Assembly (NCBI GenBank): GCA_000750105.3
Contig: JPHH03000045.1
Span: 124,001-188,000, forward strand
Origin: Tolypocladium sp. Sup5 PDA-1
Lineage: Eukaryota > Ascomycota > Sordariomycetes > Hypocreales > Ophiocordycipitaceae
DNA: 64,000 nt
Direction: 5' to 3'
Shown here: positions 45,016 through 56,635 of the stretch, one piece after another
How positions within the stretch are numbered: the stretch's first letter is position 1
How the letters are laid out: the number at the start of each line of letters is the position of its first letter
The notes under the pieces: model-generated
Databases searched by the model: none
Seen by the model: only the letters and a program-made list of their open reading frames with translations
What the model was told of the DNA's origin: nothing
Position numbers and translations under genes: made by a program

Positions 45016-48000
45016 ATGTCGGCTCCTCCCAACGACGGGTACGGCCAGTTCCCGGGCCAGCAGCCGCAACAACAGTTTGAGCAGCCTGCCCAGGCCGACA
45101 TCCCCCAACAGGATGCTGCTGCCGCCGCCGCCGCCGCCGCCGCTACGGGCAAGAAGAAGAAGAGAGGATATGCCGCCCAGGCCTTTGAGGTCGGCTCTGG
45201 AGCCAATGCCGCCGTCGGTGGCCAGGTGCAGGCTGGCGGACAGCAATACGGCATCCCGCCCGTCCAGCAGCAGTCTCCCGCCTACGGAGGCTATCCTCAA
45301 CAAGACCCTCAGCAAGCCGCAGCCCCTGGATATGAGTACCCTCAGGCCTACGGCGCCGGGCAGACTGCGGGCGGCCAACCCCAACAGCCGCAGCTGCAGC
45401 AGCAAGGTGCATACGGCGGCTACCAGGCTCCCGGCCAAGGCTATCCTACTCCCGTCGTCGCCGGGCAAGCCGGGGCCGCTGCTGTTGCCGGCATCACGCA
45501 GGGTATGGGCGGCGTCCAGCTCGGTGGCCAGCTTCAACAGCCACAGCCCCCTCCAGCAGCCCAGGCTCCTCGGGCTGGGCCACTCAATCACCTGTATCCC
45601 ACGGACCTGATGAATCAACCCTTCTCCGTCTCGGAGCTGGACCTGCCTCCTCCACCCATTGTCCTCCCCCCCAACGTAAGCCTGACCTGACAGTCTCTTG
45701 CAGACCTGTGCGAGGACAATGCGCTAATGCCACCCGCTCAGACAAGCGTGACAGCCTCGCCGAATGCCAATTGCTCTCCGCGATATGTCCGGTCGACCCT
45801 CAACGCTGTCCCGACTACCAACTCCCTGCTCAAGAAGTCCAAGTTGCCGTTTGCGCTCGTCATTCAACCATATGGCACGCTGCACGACGACGAGGATCAG
45901 ATCCCCATCGTGCAGGACCAGGTCATCTCCCGCTGTCGCCGATGCAGGACATACATTAACCCCTTTGTCACCTTCCTCGACCACGGCCACCGTTGGAGGT
46001 GCAACATGTGCAACCTGAGTAACGATGTGCCGCAGGCCTTTGATTGGGATGCTGCCGCACAGCAGGCCGTGGATCGCTGGCAGCGCCAAGAGCTCAACCA
46101 CTCCGTCGTCGAGTTTGTCGCCCCCCAGGAGTACATGGTCCGCCCTCCGCAGCCCCTGGTCTACCTCTTTGTGTTCGACGTCAGCTATGCCGCAGTGTCC
46201 AACGGCTTGCTCGCGACGAGTGCCCGCACCATCCTCGATAGTCTTAGCAGGATACCCAACGCGGACCGCCGGACACGACTGGGATTCCTCGCCGTTGACA
46301 CTAGCCTCCACTACTTCTCCATCCCCAAGGACGACGACGAGAATGCCGAGACCAACATGCTGGTCGTCAGCGACTTGGACGAGCCTTTCCTCCCCGTGCC
46401 TCACGACCTCCTGGTCCCGTTGAGCGAAAGCCGCCAAAGCATCGAGAAGTTCCTGCAGAAGCTTCCCGACATGTTCCAGAACAACCAGACCAACGGATCC
46501 TGCATGGGATCGGCCCTGCGTGCCGGGCACAAGCTCATCTCGGCCCTCGGTGGCAAGATCGTCGTCTTGACGGCATCTCTGCCCAACATTGGCGCCGGCA
46601 AGCTGGACATGAGAGAGGACAAGAAGGTCCTGGGCACGTCCAAGGAGGGGGGTCTCCTGCAGACTGGCAACAGCTTCTACAAGAGCTTCGCCGTCGAGTG
46701 CTCCAAGAACCAGGTCTCCATCGACATGTTCCTCTTCTCGTCTCAGTACCAGGACGTGGCGTCTCTCAGCAATCTCCCGAGGTACACCGGCGGCCAGACT
46801 TGGTTCTACCCCGGCTGGCACGCCTCCCGGCCCGAGGACGCTCTCAAGTTTGCATCCGAGTTCAGCGACTACCTTTCGGCGGAGATTGGGCTGGAGGCCG
46901 TCCTCCGAGTGCGAGCCACGACGGGATTGCGCATGAACACCTTCTATGGCAACTTCTTCAACCGCAGCTCGGATCTTTGCGCGTTCCCAGCGTTCCCGCG
47001 CGACCAGTGCTATGTGGTGGAGGTGGCCATTGACGAAAATCTCACTAAGAACTTCGTCTGCCTTCAGGCGGCCGTGCTCCACACGACGTGCAACGGTGAG
47101 CGGCGAATCAGAGTCCTCACCTTGGCCCTGCCAACGACGACAAACCTGTCCGACGTGTACGCGTCGGCGGATCAGTGCGCAATCACCACCTACTTCAGCC
47201 ACAAGGCCGTGGAGAGGACGCTGGGCAGTGGCTTGGAAGCGGCCCGCGACGCCCTGCAGGCCAAGCTCACCGAGCTTTTGCAGACCTTCAAGAAGGAGCT
47301 TGCTGGGGGTAGCATGGGCGGCGGCGGCCTGCAGTTCCCCGCAAACCTGCGCGGCCTACCCGTGCTGTTCCTCGGGTTGATCAAGAACGTGGGACTGCGC
47401 AAGTCGACACAGATCCCATCTGACATCCGATCCGCAGCCCTGTGTCTTCTTTCTACGCTGCCGGTGCCGCTCCTGATGCGATACATCTACCCCAGGCTCT
47501 ACTCTTTGCACGACATGCCGGACAACGCAGGGATGCCAGACGAGGAGACGGGACAGATTGTGCTGCCGCCACCACTGAACCTGTCGTCGGAGCGATTCGT
47601 GCCGTACGGCCTGTACCTCATCGACGACGGGCAGACGCAGTTCCTCTGGGTCGGCCGCGACGCAGTGCCTCAGCTGATTGCCGACGTGTTCGGCGTTGAG
47701 GACCGAACGCAGGTGCACGTAGGCAAGGGTCGGGTTCCGGAGCTGGAGAGCGACTTCAACGAGCGGGTGAGGGCAGTCATCCAGAAGAGCAGAGATCACA
47801 GGGCGCTGGGCGTGGGGAGCATTACGGTTCCGCACCTGTACGTCGTGCGGGAAGACGGAGAGCCCAGCCTGAAACTCTGGGCGCAGACGTTGCTTGTGGA
47901 GGACCGGGCGGATCAGGGAGTCAGCGTGGCGCAGTGGCTAGGTGTTTTGAGAGAAAAGGTAAGCTGACCCGTGTGAATGGATGCCTCTGTCTTTCCCGTT

Positions 48001-48051
48001 ACTTGTCTACGGTGCAGCGGCTAACGAAGAACGTGACAGGTTGTGCAGTAA
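45016..48051 (+). CDS. SEC24: COPII coat subunit Sec24
   Basis: Three exons, 45016-45675, 45742-47958 and 48040-48051, encode 962 residues. Sec24 binds cargo in the COPII coat that buds vesicles from the ER, in complex with Sec23. The first ~210 residues are Gln/Pro/Gly/Ala-rich and disordered. Next are the zinc finger (Cys285, Cys288, Cys307, Cys310), the trunk/vWA-like domain (LVYLFVFDVSYAAVSNG), the beta-sandwich, the helical domain and the gelsolin repeat (FVPYGLYLIDDGQTQFLWVG). The last exon encodes only Val-Val-Gln and the stop; its acceptor follows a CTAAC branch point, and skipping it would end the protein at VS. The start at 45016 (MSAPPNDGYGQF) is the first ATG in frame. Length is normal for fungal Sec24. 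Confidence 0.96.
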
Positions 48052-51000
48052 CAAGCAACGTAGAGGAAACATTTGGCATCATGCTTGTATAGACGGGCCG
48101 GGGTAAGGGGAGTTTGTTGCGTTGCCGTAGAGGAACGACGGCAAAGAGACATGGACGTGGGAGGAAGGCGACACAGTCGCGTATCGAGAAGGAGAAACTA
48201 AAAGCAAATGGCACCTCGATGCTCTAGTAGAAATGTTTCCAAGGCTCCAACTCGAGGCCAGCTCAGTCTGGATGGAACCCTTTGCATGCTGAGGCACTCT
48301 GACGGCGTTGTAGGTGCCTGCTGGAGGGCCACAGTTACGTACGCTTGGTACGGAATACGGAGCACCGCTCAGGTGTCTATTTTTGGACCGATGGCTCACT
48401 CATGGGATTGCTTGGACTGTCCGTCGGCGTCGAGTGCGGCGGAACAGGCCGGCTTCTCCGTAGGACCCGGTCTCATGAGATCAAGCATCCGAGTCCCGAC
48501 GACTCAACAGCCAATCAATGGAGAGGGTCGTTTGGGTTGATTGACGTGAAACACACGCGGTGATGGCGGCAGGAGCACGCTTGGATAGCCAATGAGGGTG
48601 TGAGTTAGGCGCCGTGCCTGCACCTCGTGCGATGCCATTTGCTGCGGAGGAGGCAAGTTTCTAACATTAGTTACGAGTCCTCCGTACTCCGTAGAGGCAA
48701 CTGACGAGATGGTTGGAGGGAATGGAGCACGAGTCCCTGCTCCTCGACTCTCATCCAAGGACGAGGCTGGAAACGCAGGACGGTGAGATGAGAGGAGGCA
48801 GCATTGGACGGATGGTGGAGACGGGGAGGGGCCGGGCTGGAGATGTGAAACTCTGGTGGTGGAATGAGAGGCTGCCGTGGCGAGGTATCAGGACGGTGTG
48901 GGCTGGAGTTTGGGCGCCGGGCTGTGCTGGACGCCCTCGAACGGGCCGCGCTTCGAGCGACACGCGGGTATGCGAGTGGTGGTGGTGGTGGTGGTGGTGG
49001 TGATGGATGTCCACAATGCAAGGCACGGGTGTTGGCGGTGTCGATTCGGTTGCTATAAGCCGCTGCCGCCGGCTGTTGGACGAGGCGGTGCAAGTGCCTG
49101 CGGACTTGGGTAAATCAACGGAACTCGACGTAGTACCAAGTACGGAGTGCATACAAGCAGTTGCGCATGATATTAATAGGGTTGGCTGGTATACGTGCAG
49201 ACGGCGCTCGTCTGCAGTCGCAGATGCATGCACGGCGGTTGACAAAGCTGTGGCGTACTTCGCACTAAGCCCAGCACCAACATCAGAATAGGCTCCAGTA
49301 GACATTATTCAGCAAAGAATGCCCTTCATCCTTAGAACCCAAGTGCCCTTCAGACGAGTGCAAAACTACAAACTGGACTGGCACGTCGCGATGAGTCCCA
49401 GCGGCAGCTGAAGGCTGGAGGGCAGGGACACCACCAACCCAGCCTCACCAGACTACCCCTGCCGGCGCCGTCGCCGCATCATGAGTAGAGTAGCCCAACT
49501 CAGTGAGCTCACTGGTTGGCTTGGTTGGGTACCTCAGGCTTGGGGCGGCCAGCGGGAGGTACAAGCTGAATGGCGGGCATTCATTGGCGACGGTGGCAAG
49601 GAGGTCAAAGAAAGGGCAGGCTGCGAGATTGGGCGGACAGGTCAAAAGTCGGGTCCGCTTCTGTCTCCTTTCTCGCGGCGGGCTGGGTAGCAATTCTGTC
49701 TCTTGCACCATCTCTTACACCATCTCCTTACTATCCACGTTCAAACCGCAGCTTCGAGACGAGCCAAATCGACTAGCGACGACGGGAGCCGTTATTCATC
49801 GTTTAGCGCCTATTGCCCACAGTTGCGCGGCTCATCTTCACCTCCCTCTACCACGGCCCGGAGACGAGAGACAGCGAGCCGACCACAGTCGAACCTAGAG
49901 GTGAGTAGCGAGTACGGATACGTGCTCTTTTTTTGGTCCGTTCCATTCCCGCTCGGCTCGTCTTGTGCAACATGGCCAGCGGCCACTTGTAAGTACATAC
50001 AGAGGTCTGGTGGCGCCAGCGTGCACACCTCCAGTTCATGGAAAGGATCTCCAGGTACGAAGAGGACCAGCTCCCGTCGCCTCCATGATATCCTCCTGTG
50101 CTCTGCCCCCGGGGGGCGTGTCTGAGGAGTGTCGCACAAGGACGGGTCCGGCTACTGCGGCCGTCGTGGCGGTCCAGGAGCTGCCGCCATCTTTCTGGAA
50201 GCCGCCCTTGTGCCAACAGCACGAAGTGTGGATGGACGGGACTCATGGAGGGGCCCTGGAGGATCCATAGAAGTGGATGGATCATGGAGGGGTTTGACTC
50301 TTCGAGGGGCGGGACGGGCCAGCCCAGGCATGCTGCCACCTGCGCCTGTCCCTGGCCTGGCCTCGGACCTCCACTCCCTTCATCACCTCCATGTCTGTCC
50401 CCTCTATCCATCATCACTCATCCATCGACTGAGCCTCGCCTCTCGCTTCTCCAAAGGCCCAACCAGCCGGACCAGAGGACAGAGAGTGCGACGTCAGAGC
50501 CAGCGGGCCGCCGTACCTTTGACTTGCTTGTTGCCCTCGTCTCCTTTTATTTCTGCGCCTCGCCTCACATGAGCTCGTGTCATCTATACGAGTAAAGTAC
50601 CTACGAGTCTCCGTACCAGCACTAACAGCGGCTCTGAGCGTCTTTTGTCACAGGCTGACCATTGAGGAACCCCGCCTCCCGTCTACACCCATCAACGTCC
50701 CTCACACTCACAACCTCCTCCTCCTCCTGCTGCTCCTCACCAGGCGCATCTCTTCCGCTTCATCCATCGGCCGGCGACAGGCTCACTCACCTGATTCCAA
50801 GACGGCACGCACCGCTGCTTCTGCTGCTGCTGCTGCTACCACTGGCGCCACGAGACTCCGACCTGCGCCCGCTTCGCGCCGCACCGTTGCTGCTCCTGCG
50901 CCCTCACCGTTCAGACGACGACGAGAGACGAGGCCCGAGCGGGGAGCCAGTGTTACGTTGCCGAACCAAAGCGCGCAGTCCACCACGAGCTCGAGACATT

Positions 51001-51407
51001 TTGCCTCTGCGAACCCCCCCCCCCCAGACCCGTGTGCGTGCCTTGTTCCTGCACGTCATTTTTCCTGCTTTCTAGAAGGGACTGAACCTCGCGGCTTCGA
51101 CACCCTCGGTGGCTTGTCTGCTGGGTAGCTTGATTCACAGCCCACAATCGAGCCATTGTCCCATTGTCCGTCCCCGAGCCAGCTGCCGCCTATACAAAAC
51201 CAGCTCCTGCACCTTTTCTGCTCGACCTTCCCACTCATCCCTCCACGATCCGCGTCGGCTTGCTACCGGTGTCCAAGCAAAGCAAGCGCTTCTGCCGTCT
51301 TCAAAGCCAAGGTGACCCCATTTAACGACACGGAGCGGCGAAACACGCCGTCCATCCAGGCTTCACAGCTCATCCGCGACGGGCATATACATCGTCACAC
51401 CACCACC
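48052..51407. other. 3.4-kb gene-free region before the MAP kinase
   Basis: No gene is supported. Seen: TACTCCGTA at 48685-48693, a related TACGGAGTG at 49141, a GTG trinucleotide repeat at about 48976-49001, CTC/CTG-rich sequence at 50710-50830, and a run of 12 C at about 51014-51025. The last 700 bp are pyrimidine-rich and probably form a long leader of the MAP kinase mRNA. Confidence 0.5.
48976..49001. repeat. GTG trinucleotide repeat
   Basis: About nine tandem GTG units. On the minus strand they create an artificial run of His codons in a spurious frame. It is a simple length-variable repeat in the region between SEC24 and the MAP kinase gene. Confidence 0.9.
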
Positions 51408-52709
51408 ATGTCGCGTGCGAACCCCCCGAGTACCGGGGCCGCCTCTCGCAAGATCTCCTTCAATGTCAGCGAGCAGTATGATATCCAGGACGTCGTTGGC
51501 GAGGGCGCATACGGAGTTGTCTGGTAAGCCGTTCCACAATCATCCCTCCCCGAGTCTACCTCGCTAAACCAAGCGCACGCCTGCAGCTCCGCGATACACA
51601 AGCCTTCAGGCCAGAAAGTGGCCATCAAGAAGATCACGCCCTTTGACCACTCCATGTTCTGCCTGAGAACGCTGCGAGAGATGAAGCTTCTGCGCTACTT
51701 TAACCACGAAAACATCATCTCCATTCTCGATATCCAGAAACCCCGGGGCTACGAGACGTTCAACGAGGTCTATCTCATCCAGGTACGTAAACCCGCCCCC
51801 CCCGGTGCTCTGATGTGTCTGTGGCTGCCCGTGCCGGAGTCGACCCGTGCTGACTTGGCCCCGCCTACCAGGAACTGATGGAGACGGACATGCACAGGGT
51901 CATCCGCACTCAGGACTTGTCAGACGATCACTGCCAGTACTTTATCTACCAGACGCTGCGTGCACTTAAGGCAATGCACTCGGCAAACGTGCTGCATCGA
52001 GATCTCAAGCCCTCCAACCTCCTGCTCAACGCCAACTGCGACCTCAAGGTCTGCGACTTTGGCCTCGCCCGATCAGCGGCGTCCCAGGAGGACAACTCGG
52101 GCTTCATGACGGAATACGTCGCGACCCGCTGGTACCGCGCCCCTGAGATCATGTTGACGTTCAAGGAGTACACAAAGGCCATTGATGTGTGGTCGGTGGG
52201 ATGCATCCTGGCGGAGATGCTGAGCGGCAAGCCTTTGTTCCCAGGAAAGGACTGTGAGTGCTGCCCCAGCTACCTACGGCGATGTTCCGGGGTCCAAGAA
52301 GACTTTGACACTAACAAGCATCGACTTTACAGACCACCACCAGCTGACGCTCATCCTGGATGTTCTCGGCACACCGACGATGGAGGACTACTACGGCATC
52401 AAGTCCCGCCGAGCCCGCGAGTACATCCGGTCGCTGCCGTTCAAGAAGAAGGTGCCGTTCCGAACCCTGTTCCCCAAGACATCGGACTTGGCACTGGACC
52501 TCCTGGAGAAGCTGCTGGCGTTCAACCCGGTGAAGCGCATCACGGTGGAGGAGGCCCTGAAGCACCCGTACCTTGAGCCGTACCACGACCCCGAAGACGA
52601 GCCGACGGCACCGCCAATCCCGGAAGAGTTCTTTGACTTTGACAAGCACAAGGACAGCCTGAGCAAGGAGCAACTGAAGCAGCTCATCTACCAAGAGATT
52701 ATGCGATAA
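51408..52709 (+). CDS. PMK1: Fus3/Kss1-type MAP kinase (Pmk1/Fmk1 class)
   Basis: Four exons, 51408-51523, 51587-51782, 51872-52253 and 52333-52709, encode 356 residues, the usual length of Pmk1 orthologues. The kinase core is complete: glycine loop GEGAYGVV, VAIKKI lysine, HRDLKPSN with catalytic Asp148, DFG, and the activation-loop TEY at residues 184-186, followed by the APE motif. A MAPK docking surface is expected in the C-lobe. Known: in plant- and insect-pathogenic Sordariomycetes this kinase acts downstream of Ste11/Ste7 homologues and controls appressorium formation, invasive growth, conidiation and mating through Ste12. Intron positions break the Cys codon after GVV, follow LIQ and split the Tyr codon after GKD. 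Sequence is very conserved; the flanking non-coding DNA is not. Confidence 0.98.
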
Positions 52710-53899
52710 TGCTAGACCGACCAGTGGCGAGCGGCGGACGGAGAGCAAGCAAGCAAAACAGGAACTTGCTGCAGCGCGGGGCCCGCGCCCGGACCATGAC
52801 GACAGAGGGAGGACTGTACGCGTCGGGCCCATTTGGAGAGGATGGATGGAGCGGCTGCCCGAGCGGCTTGTTCTTTTGAAGAAAAAAACGAGTAACGAGA
52901 TTCAAGACCAGTTCCGGATTGGATGGACGACAAACGGGACAGGGCACAGGCACCGCGCGTGCGTGGATGACGGGGGTGGAGATGGAGGGAGAATGGATGA
53001 ACATGTCGACCACTATTTGGGGTTTTTCTACTCTGTTCTCTAATTTTGTCCTTCTTGCGTCAATGATGAACCCAGCCCTCTCGCAGCTGTGCTGGATGCC
53101 TCGTTTCCATGGCGTGCAGGTCGTGTTGGTTGTGCGGACCACGATGGGTGCATGAGGGATTCCCTGGGCGACTGCCAGGCGTGAATGAATGGATGACACC
53201 ACATGGCTGATAGTGATTGCGGTTACACGGCGCTGTGGGAAAAGTTTCGAGACGGTTGTATGGCTCCCAAGCACCGAGCACTCAGCAAACTAACAACCTA
53301 GGCCGTTGCAGGCTGCAAGCTAATAATAATACAAGGCGGCCCCGCGAAAACGCCACAACGGGTGTCCCGGGTCCAAGACTGCAATGAATCGCAGGCCGAT
53401 ATGCGATCCATCCATTGCCACGAACTGCCCTACGGGAGGCCACGGCTAGGCCCAGGCTAGGTAACAATAGCAAGCTGGAGGTGCCCGCCAGGCTCGACAC
53501 CTGGATACCTAGGCTTGCTAGGGCAGTTGGACTGTATGCCTGGGCACAGCGGATAAGCGGCCACGGTCCACCAACCCCAGCCTGCCCGCCACTAACCAGC
53601 TACGTCAAGCCTCCATCCATGGATGGATTCCATGCATGAGCCAGGCATCTCCAGGTGCCGTCTTGTCTCTCCCCACCTCCGTCCAATGTCTCGCATGTTT
53701 CCATACCTATTCATAATCAACCCAACGTCAGGCACGTCGCCCTTTTCCATTCTCGCCCCCCTTCTTCGCCTCCTTTCACCTCAGGCCTCGCTATTTCTCC
53801 TACTCATCTTGCTCCCTTGGCATATCTCGTCCTTTCGTTTCGTCTGTCGCTGACCCCATTGCCGTGCCTGCCAGTCTACATCGTCGTCCAAGCGTCTCC
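52710..53899. other. Intergenic region between the MAP kinase and OXR1
   Basis: This is 1.2 kb holding the kinase 3' UTR and the OXR1 promoter. A perfect 16-bp palindrome, TCCATCCATGGATGGA, lies at 53612-53627. The stretch 53700-53890 is pyrimidine-rich and probably the OXR1 leader. No gene is seen. Confidence 0.5.
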
Positions 53900-55020
53900 A
53901 TGAGCGAATCTCCCTCTCCTCCGAGCAACGCCCTGGACACTGCCTCTGCCTCGGCCTCGGCGCCTCCCTCCGCGTCCCGGACGCCGGCGACAACCTCATC
54001 CTCGACGTTTGCGGGCGGCCCCAGCACCGGCTCCTCGCCCTCGCCCACGTCGGCGTCGTCGTCGTACCTGGGCAGCATGTGGACGGGCCTGGTGCGGCGC
54101 TTCTCGTCGGACGACACGCAGTTTGGCAGCCAGCTCGACCAGTCGTACCATCGGCAGCACCACCATCACCACCAGGCCAAGGACGGCATCAACGGCGTCT
54201 TCACGCCCGCGGTGAGGCGCGCCAGCCCGTTCCGCCCGCCGCCGCTGGACCCGCTGGTGCTGCACGGCTACCGCGACAGCACGCCCGGGTCGGCGCGCTT
54301 GCTGACAAGCGCCGTGGCCGAGGAGATCCGCGCCATGGTGCCGGAGCGGCTGCGCATCGCCGAGGACTGGCGCCTCACCTACAGCCTCGAGCAGGACGGC
54401 GCCAGCCTGACCACGCTGTACCAGAAGTGCCGGCACTACGAGGGCCGCAGGGTGGGCTTTGTGCTCGTCGTCAAGGACCAGGAAGGCGGGGTGAGTGGCC
54501 TGAGCGGCGATTCATCGCTGGATTTGCAATTGCCATGGCGTTTTTTCTCGTATTGCTGACTTGCTCTGCTTCCTTGCGCCCCGTACAGACCTTTGGCGCA
54601 TACCTCTCCGAATACCCTCGCCCAGCGCCGTCGTACTTTGGCAACGGCGAGTGCTTCCTGTGGCGCGCCTCGACGCTCGCCTCCCTCCCGCTGCCACCGT
54701 CGGCCGACACGACGCACCTCACGCGCAGCACGACGCTGGCCCCCCCGCCGCGATCCGACGACGGCAGCGGCGCCTCGACGCCCAGCGAGTCGATACGCTT
54801 CAAGGCGTTCCCCTACAGCGGCCTCAACGACTGCTACATCAACTGCGAGACGGGCTTCCTGAGCGTCGGCTCCGGCGGTGGGCACTACGGCCTGTGGCTC
54901 GACGACTCGCTCGACGTCGGGCACAGCTCCCGCTGCGAGACGTTTGGCAACGAGCCCCTGAGCGACGCCGGCGAAAAGTTTGGCGTCCTGGGCGTTGAGC
55001 TGTGGGTGCTGGGGGCGTGA
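53900..55020 (+). CDS. OXR1: TLDc-domain oxidation-resistance protein Oxr1
   Basis: Two exons, 53900-54490 and 54589-55020, encode 340 residues. A Ser/Ala/Thr-rich N-terminus (1-70), with a short His run near residue 90, is followed by the TLDc domain (about 135-340): LTSAVAEEIRAMVPERLRI, WRLTYSLEQDG, TFGAYLSEY and the C-terminal GHYGLWLDDSLDVGHS with CETFGNEPL. Known: Oxr1 proteins protect against oxidative stress, and yeast Oxr1 promotes V-ATPase disassembly. The intron (98 bp, GTGAGT donor, GTACAG acceptor) joins EGG to TFGAYL inside the domain. An insertion of about 50 residues within the TLDc domain (Thr/Pro/Ser-rich, around 240-270) is common in fungal members. The start was chosen at the first in-frame ATG. 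Confidence 0.94.
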
Positions 55021-55419
55021 CGTGTGTCCTCCCTGTGTGCTCCTCACATGTATGGATGTACTTGAAGAAAAATAAGTTTGTCGTAGGCGTTGCGGGAGTG
55101 CATTTTTTGCTTCGGGCCGGCGTGGCATGGTCATCTACCTTGTCCAAGAACAGAGAGACGGGAAAAGCTACCGCGGAGCCGGGTGAACAGGGGTGGAACA
55201 ATGAACTGGATGGTGGTGTTCCTAAACAACGAGATATGTCTAGACACGGCAGAGATCTAATGATACCCAGAGCTGGAGGAAACTCTGCTCTATTCTCTCT
55301 TTTTACAACTTCCCCAACTCCCGCCCGAGGAGCGTTTCGTCGTCGTCGTCGTCGTCGTCTCATCATCATCATTATCCAGAAATACAATCAGAAGGGGGTC
55401 GAGCCGAGATGCCCTCGCG
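55021..55419. other. Convergent intergenic region with simple repeats
   Basis: OXR1 and HEM4 converge across 399 bp. A CGT trinucleotide run followed by an ATC run lies at about 55337-55375, close to the HEM4 stop codon, and would be in one or both 3' UTRs. No gene is seen. Confidence 0.55.
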
Positions 55420-56448
55420 CTACCTCCTCCTAGACTCAAACTCTACAATTCCTTGCAAGACTCCCTCGGGGGACGGCGTCTCCGCGCAGACGTCGGGCTC
55501 AAATTCAAACGTCTCCATCATATATGTCTTCGTCGTCGGGCCAATCGTCGCGATAAAGGTCCTGCCGTCTCGCGGACCCGGCCGAGCCTTGCCCGTCGCA
55601 GCGTCCAGCAAGCCGAGGCCGCGGAGCATGCTGTCGCACCCCGTCGGAGAGAAGACGACGACCCATCTGGACGGAGCCGGTGCCGTCTCTCGCAGGACGG
55701 CGTCAAAGTCGGCTGGGAAGGACTCCATGATGCCCGTGCCGTAGACGACCTCCTCGTCGACCCGTATCCTCTCGCGGGCGGGGAGCGCGACATCCGCGAG
55801 CGTGCGGGCGATGATGTCCCTGCGCTGCTCGCCCACGAGGAACAGCAGCGGCGGTCGCGTGGGGCGATCGCGGTACCACTGGCCGTAGTGCTCGAGGATG
55901 AACTGTGCGAGGGCCTCGCCGTTGCCGGTGTGCTCGCCGATTATTTGCAGCGGCGGATCCTGGGGCACGTCTTTGAGGGCGCGGGTCGTGGCGGGGCCGA
56001 CGCTGTAGATGGGTACGTCTTGGAGGTGAGGCCAGCTGGGGTCGTCTGGAAGCCACAGGCCATTGTCTGTCAGCAATTGGCTCGATACAGTCATTCGGAG
56101 GCTTTATGGTGCGTCCAGAGATGTGTACCTACCTCTGCCCTCGTCGACTACGTTGGCGAATGCCTCCACGGCTCGCTGGGACGTAAAGGTGAGGCCGCCA
56201 AAGGCGCAGTCCTCCCCGTTGCCAATCTGCCGCCGCTGGAGCAGGGCATTGAGCCTATTCGTGCCCTCATCCTCGAATCTATGCAACAGCACGGGCACGA
56301 AGCGCGGGGCGAAGCGTCGGCCACGGGTCACGTTGCTCGGCGTCGCCGAGAGGAGCTCCCCGTAAGCGTCGCCGGGCGTGGACTTGGTCTTGAGCAGCAG
56401 CACGGGTGTCGCTTCAGGGCTGCCCGAGGGTGTGTACGGCAACGACAT
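55420..56448 (-). CDS. HEM4: Uroporphyrinogen-III synthase
   Basis: Two exons on the minus strand, 56448-56133 and 56066-55420, encode 320 residues. The enzyme closes and inverts ring D of hydroxymethylbilane to make uroporphyrinogen III, a cytosolic step of haem synthesis. The two-lobed HEM4 fold is indicated by LTFTSQRAVEAF in the first half, IYSVGPATTRAL, GEHTGNGEALAQFIL and, near the end, FIATIGPTTKTYM. The 66-bp intron has a GTAGGT donor and a CTGACAG branch/acceptor; splicing makes DEGRDNGLW in phase. The start codon is only 158 bp from the left end of the transposon, so its promoter must be short, lie in the element, or have been displaced. ERV1 lies head to head beyond the element. 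Confidence 0.93.
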
Positions 56449-56606
56449 GGCGAGCTGGCGCTCGATGGCGGGAATCGGTCGTGAACGCGGGTGCCGGTGG
56501 CCATGGATTGCCAAAGGAGAGAGAATCGGGTTTAAAATGGAGGTCCCGCGGTTGGAGGCTGTGGCGTCACTCGCTGAGCGGTGGAGGGGCAGCTCTGTTA
56601 TCGATA

Positions 56607-56635
56607 AGTCAGCCCCCCCCACTTTGGCTACCCCC
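56607..56635 (+). repeat. Left terminal inverted repeat of the pogo-like element
   Basis: A 29-bp repeat, identical in reverse complement to 58254-58282. The last stop codon of the transposase frame (TAG on the minus strand, 56628-56630) lies inside it. Confidence 0.93.

Noticed and set aside
44687..45610. Frame overlapping the SEC24 N-terminus
   Set aside because: Ser/Pro/Arg-rich frame-shifted translation of the SEC24 leader and first exon.
45724..47202. 492-codon frame antisense to SEC24
   Set aside because: It lies fully inside the SEC24 coding exon on the other strand. The third-position GC bias of a real gene creates long antisense frames; no domain is seen.
48976..49001. Poly-His coding frame
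   Set aside because: It is the minus-strand reading of a GTG simple repeat, not a gene.
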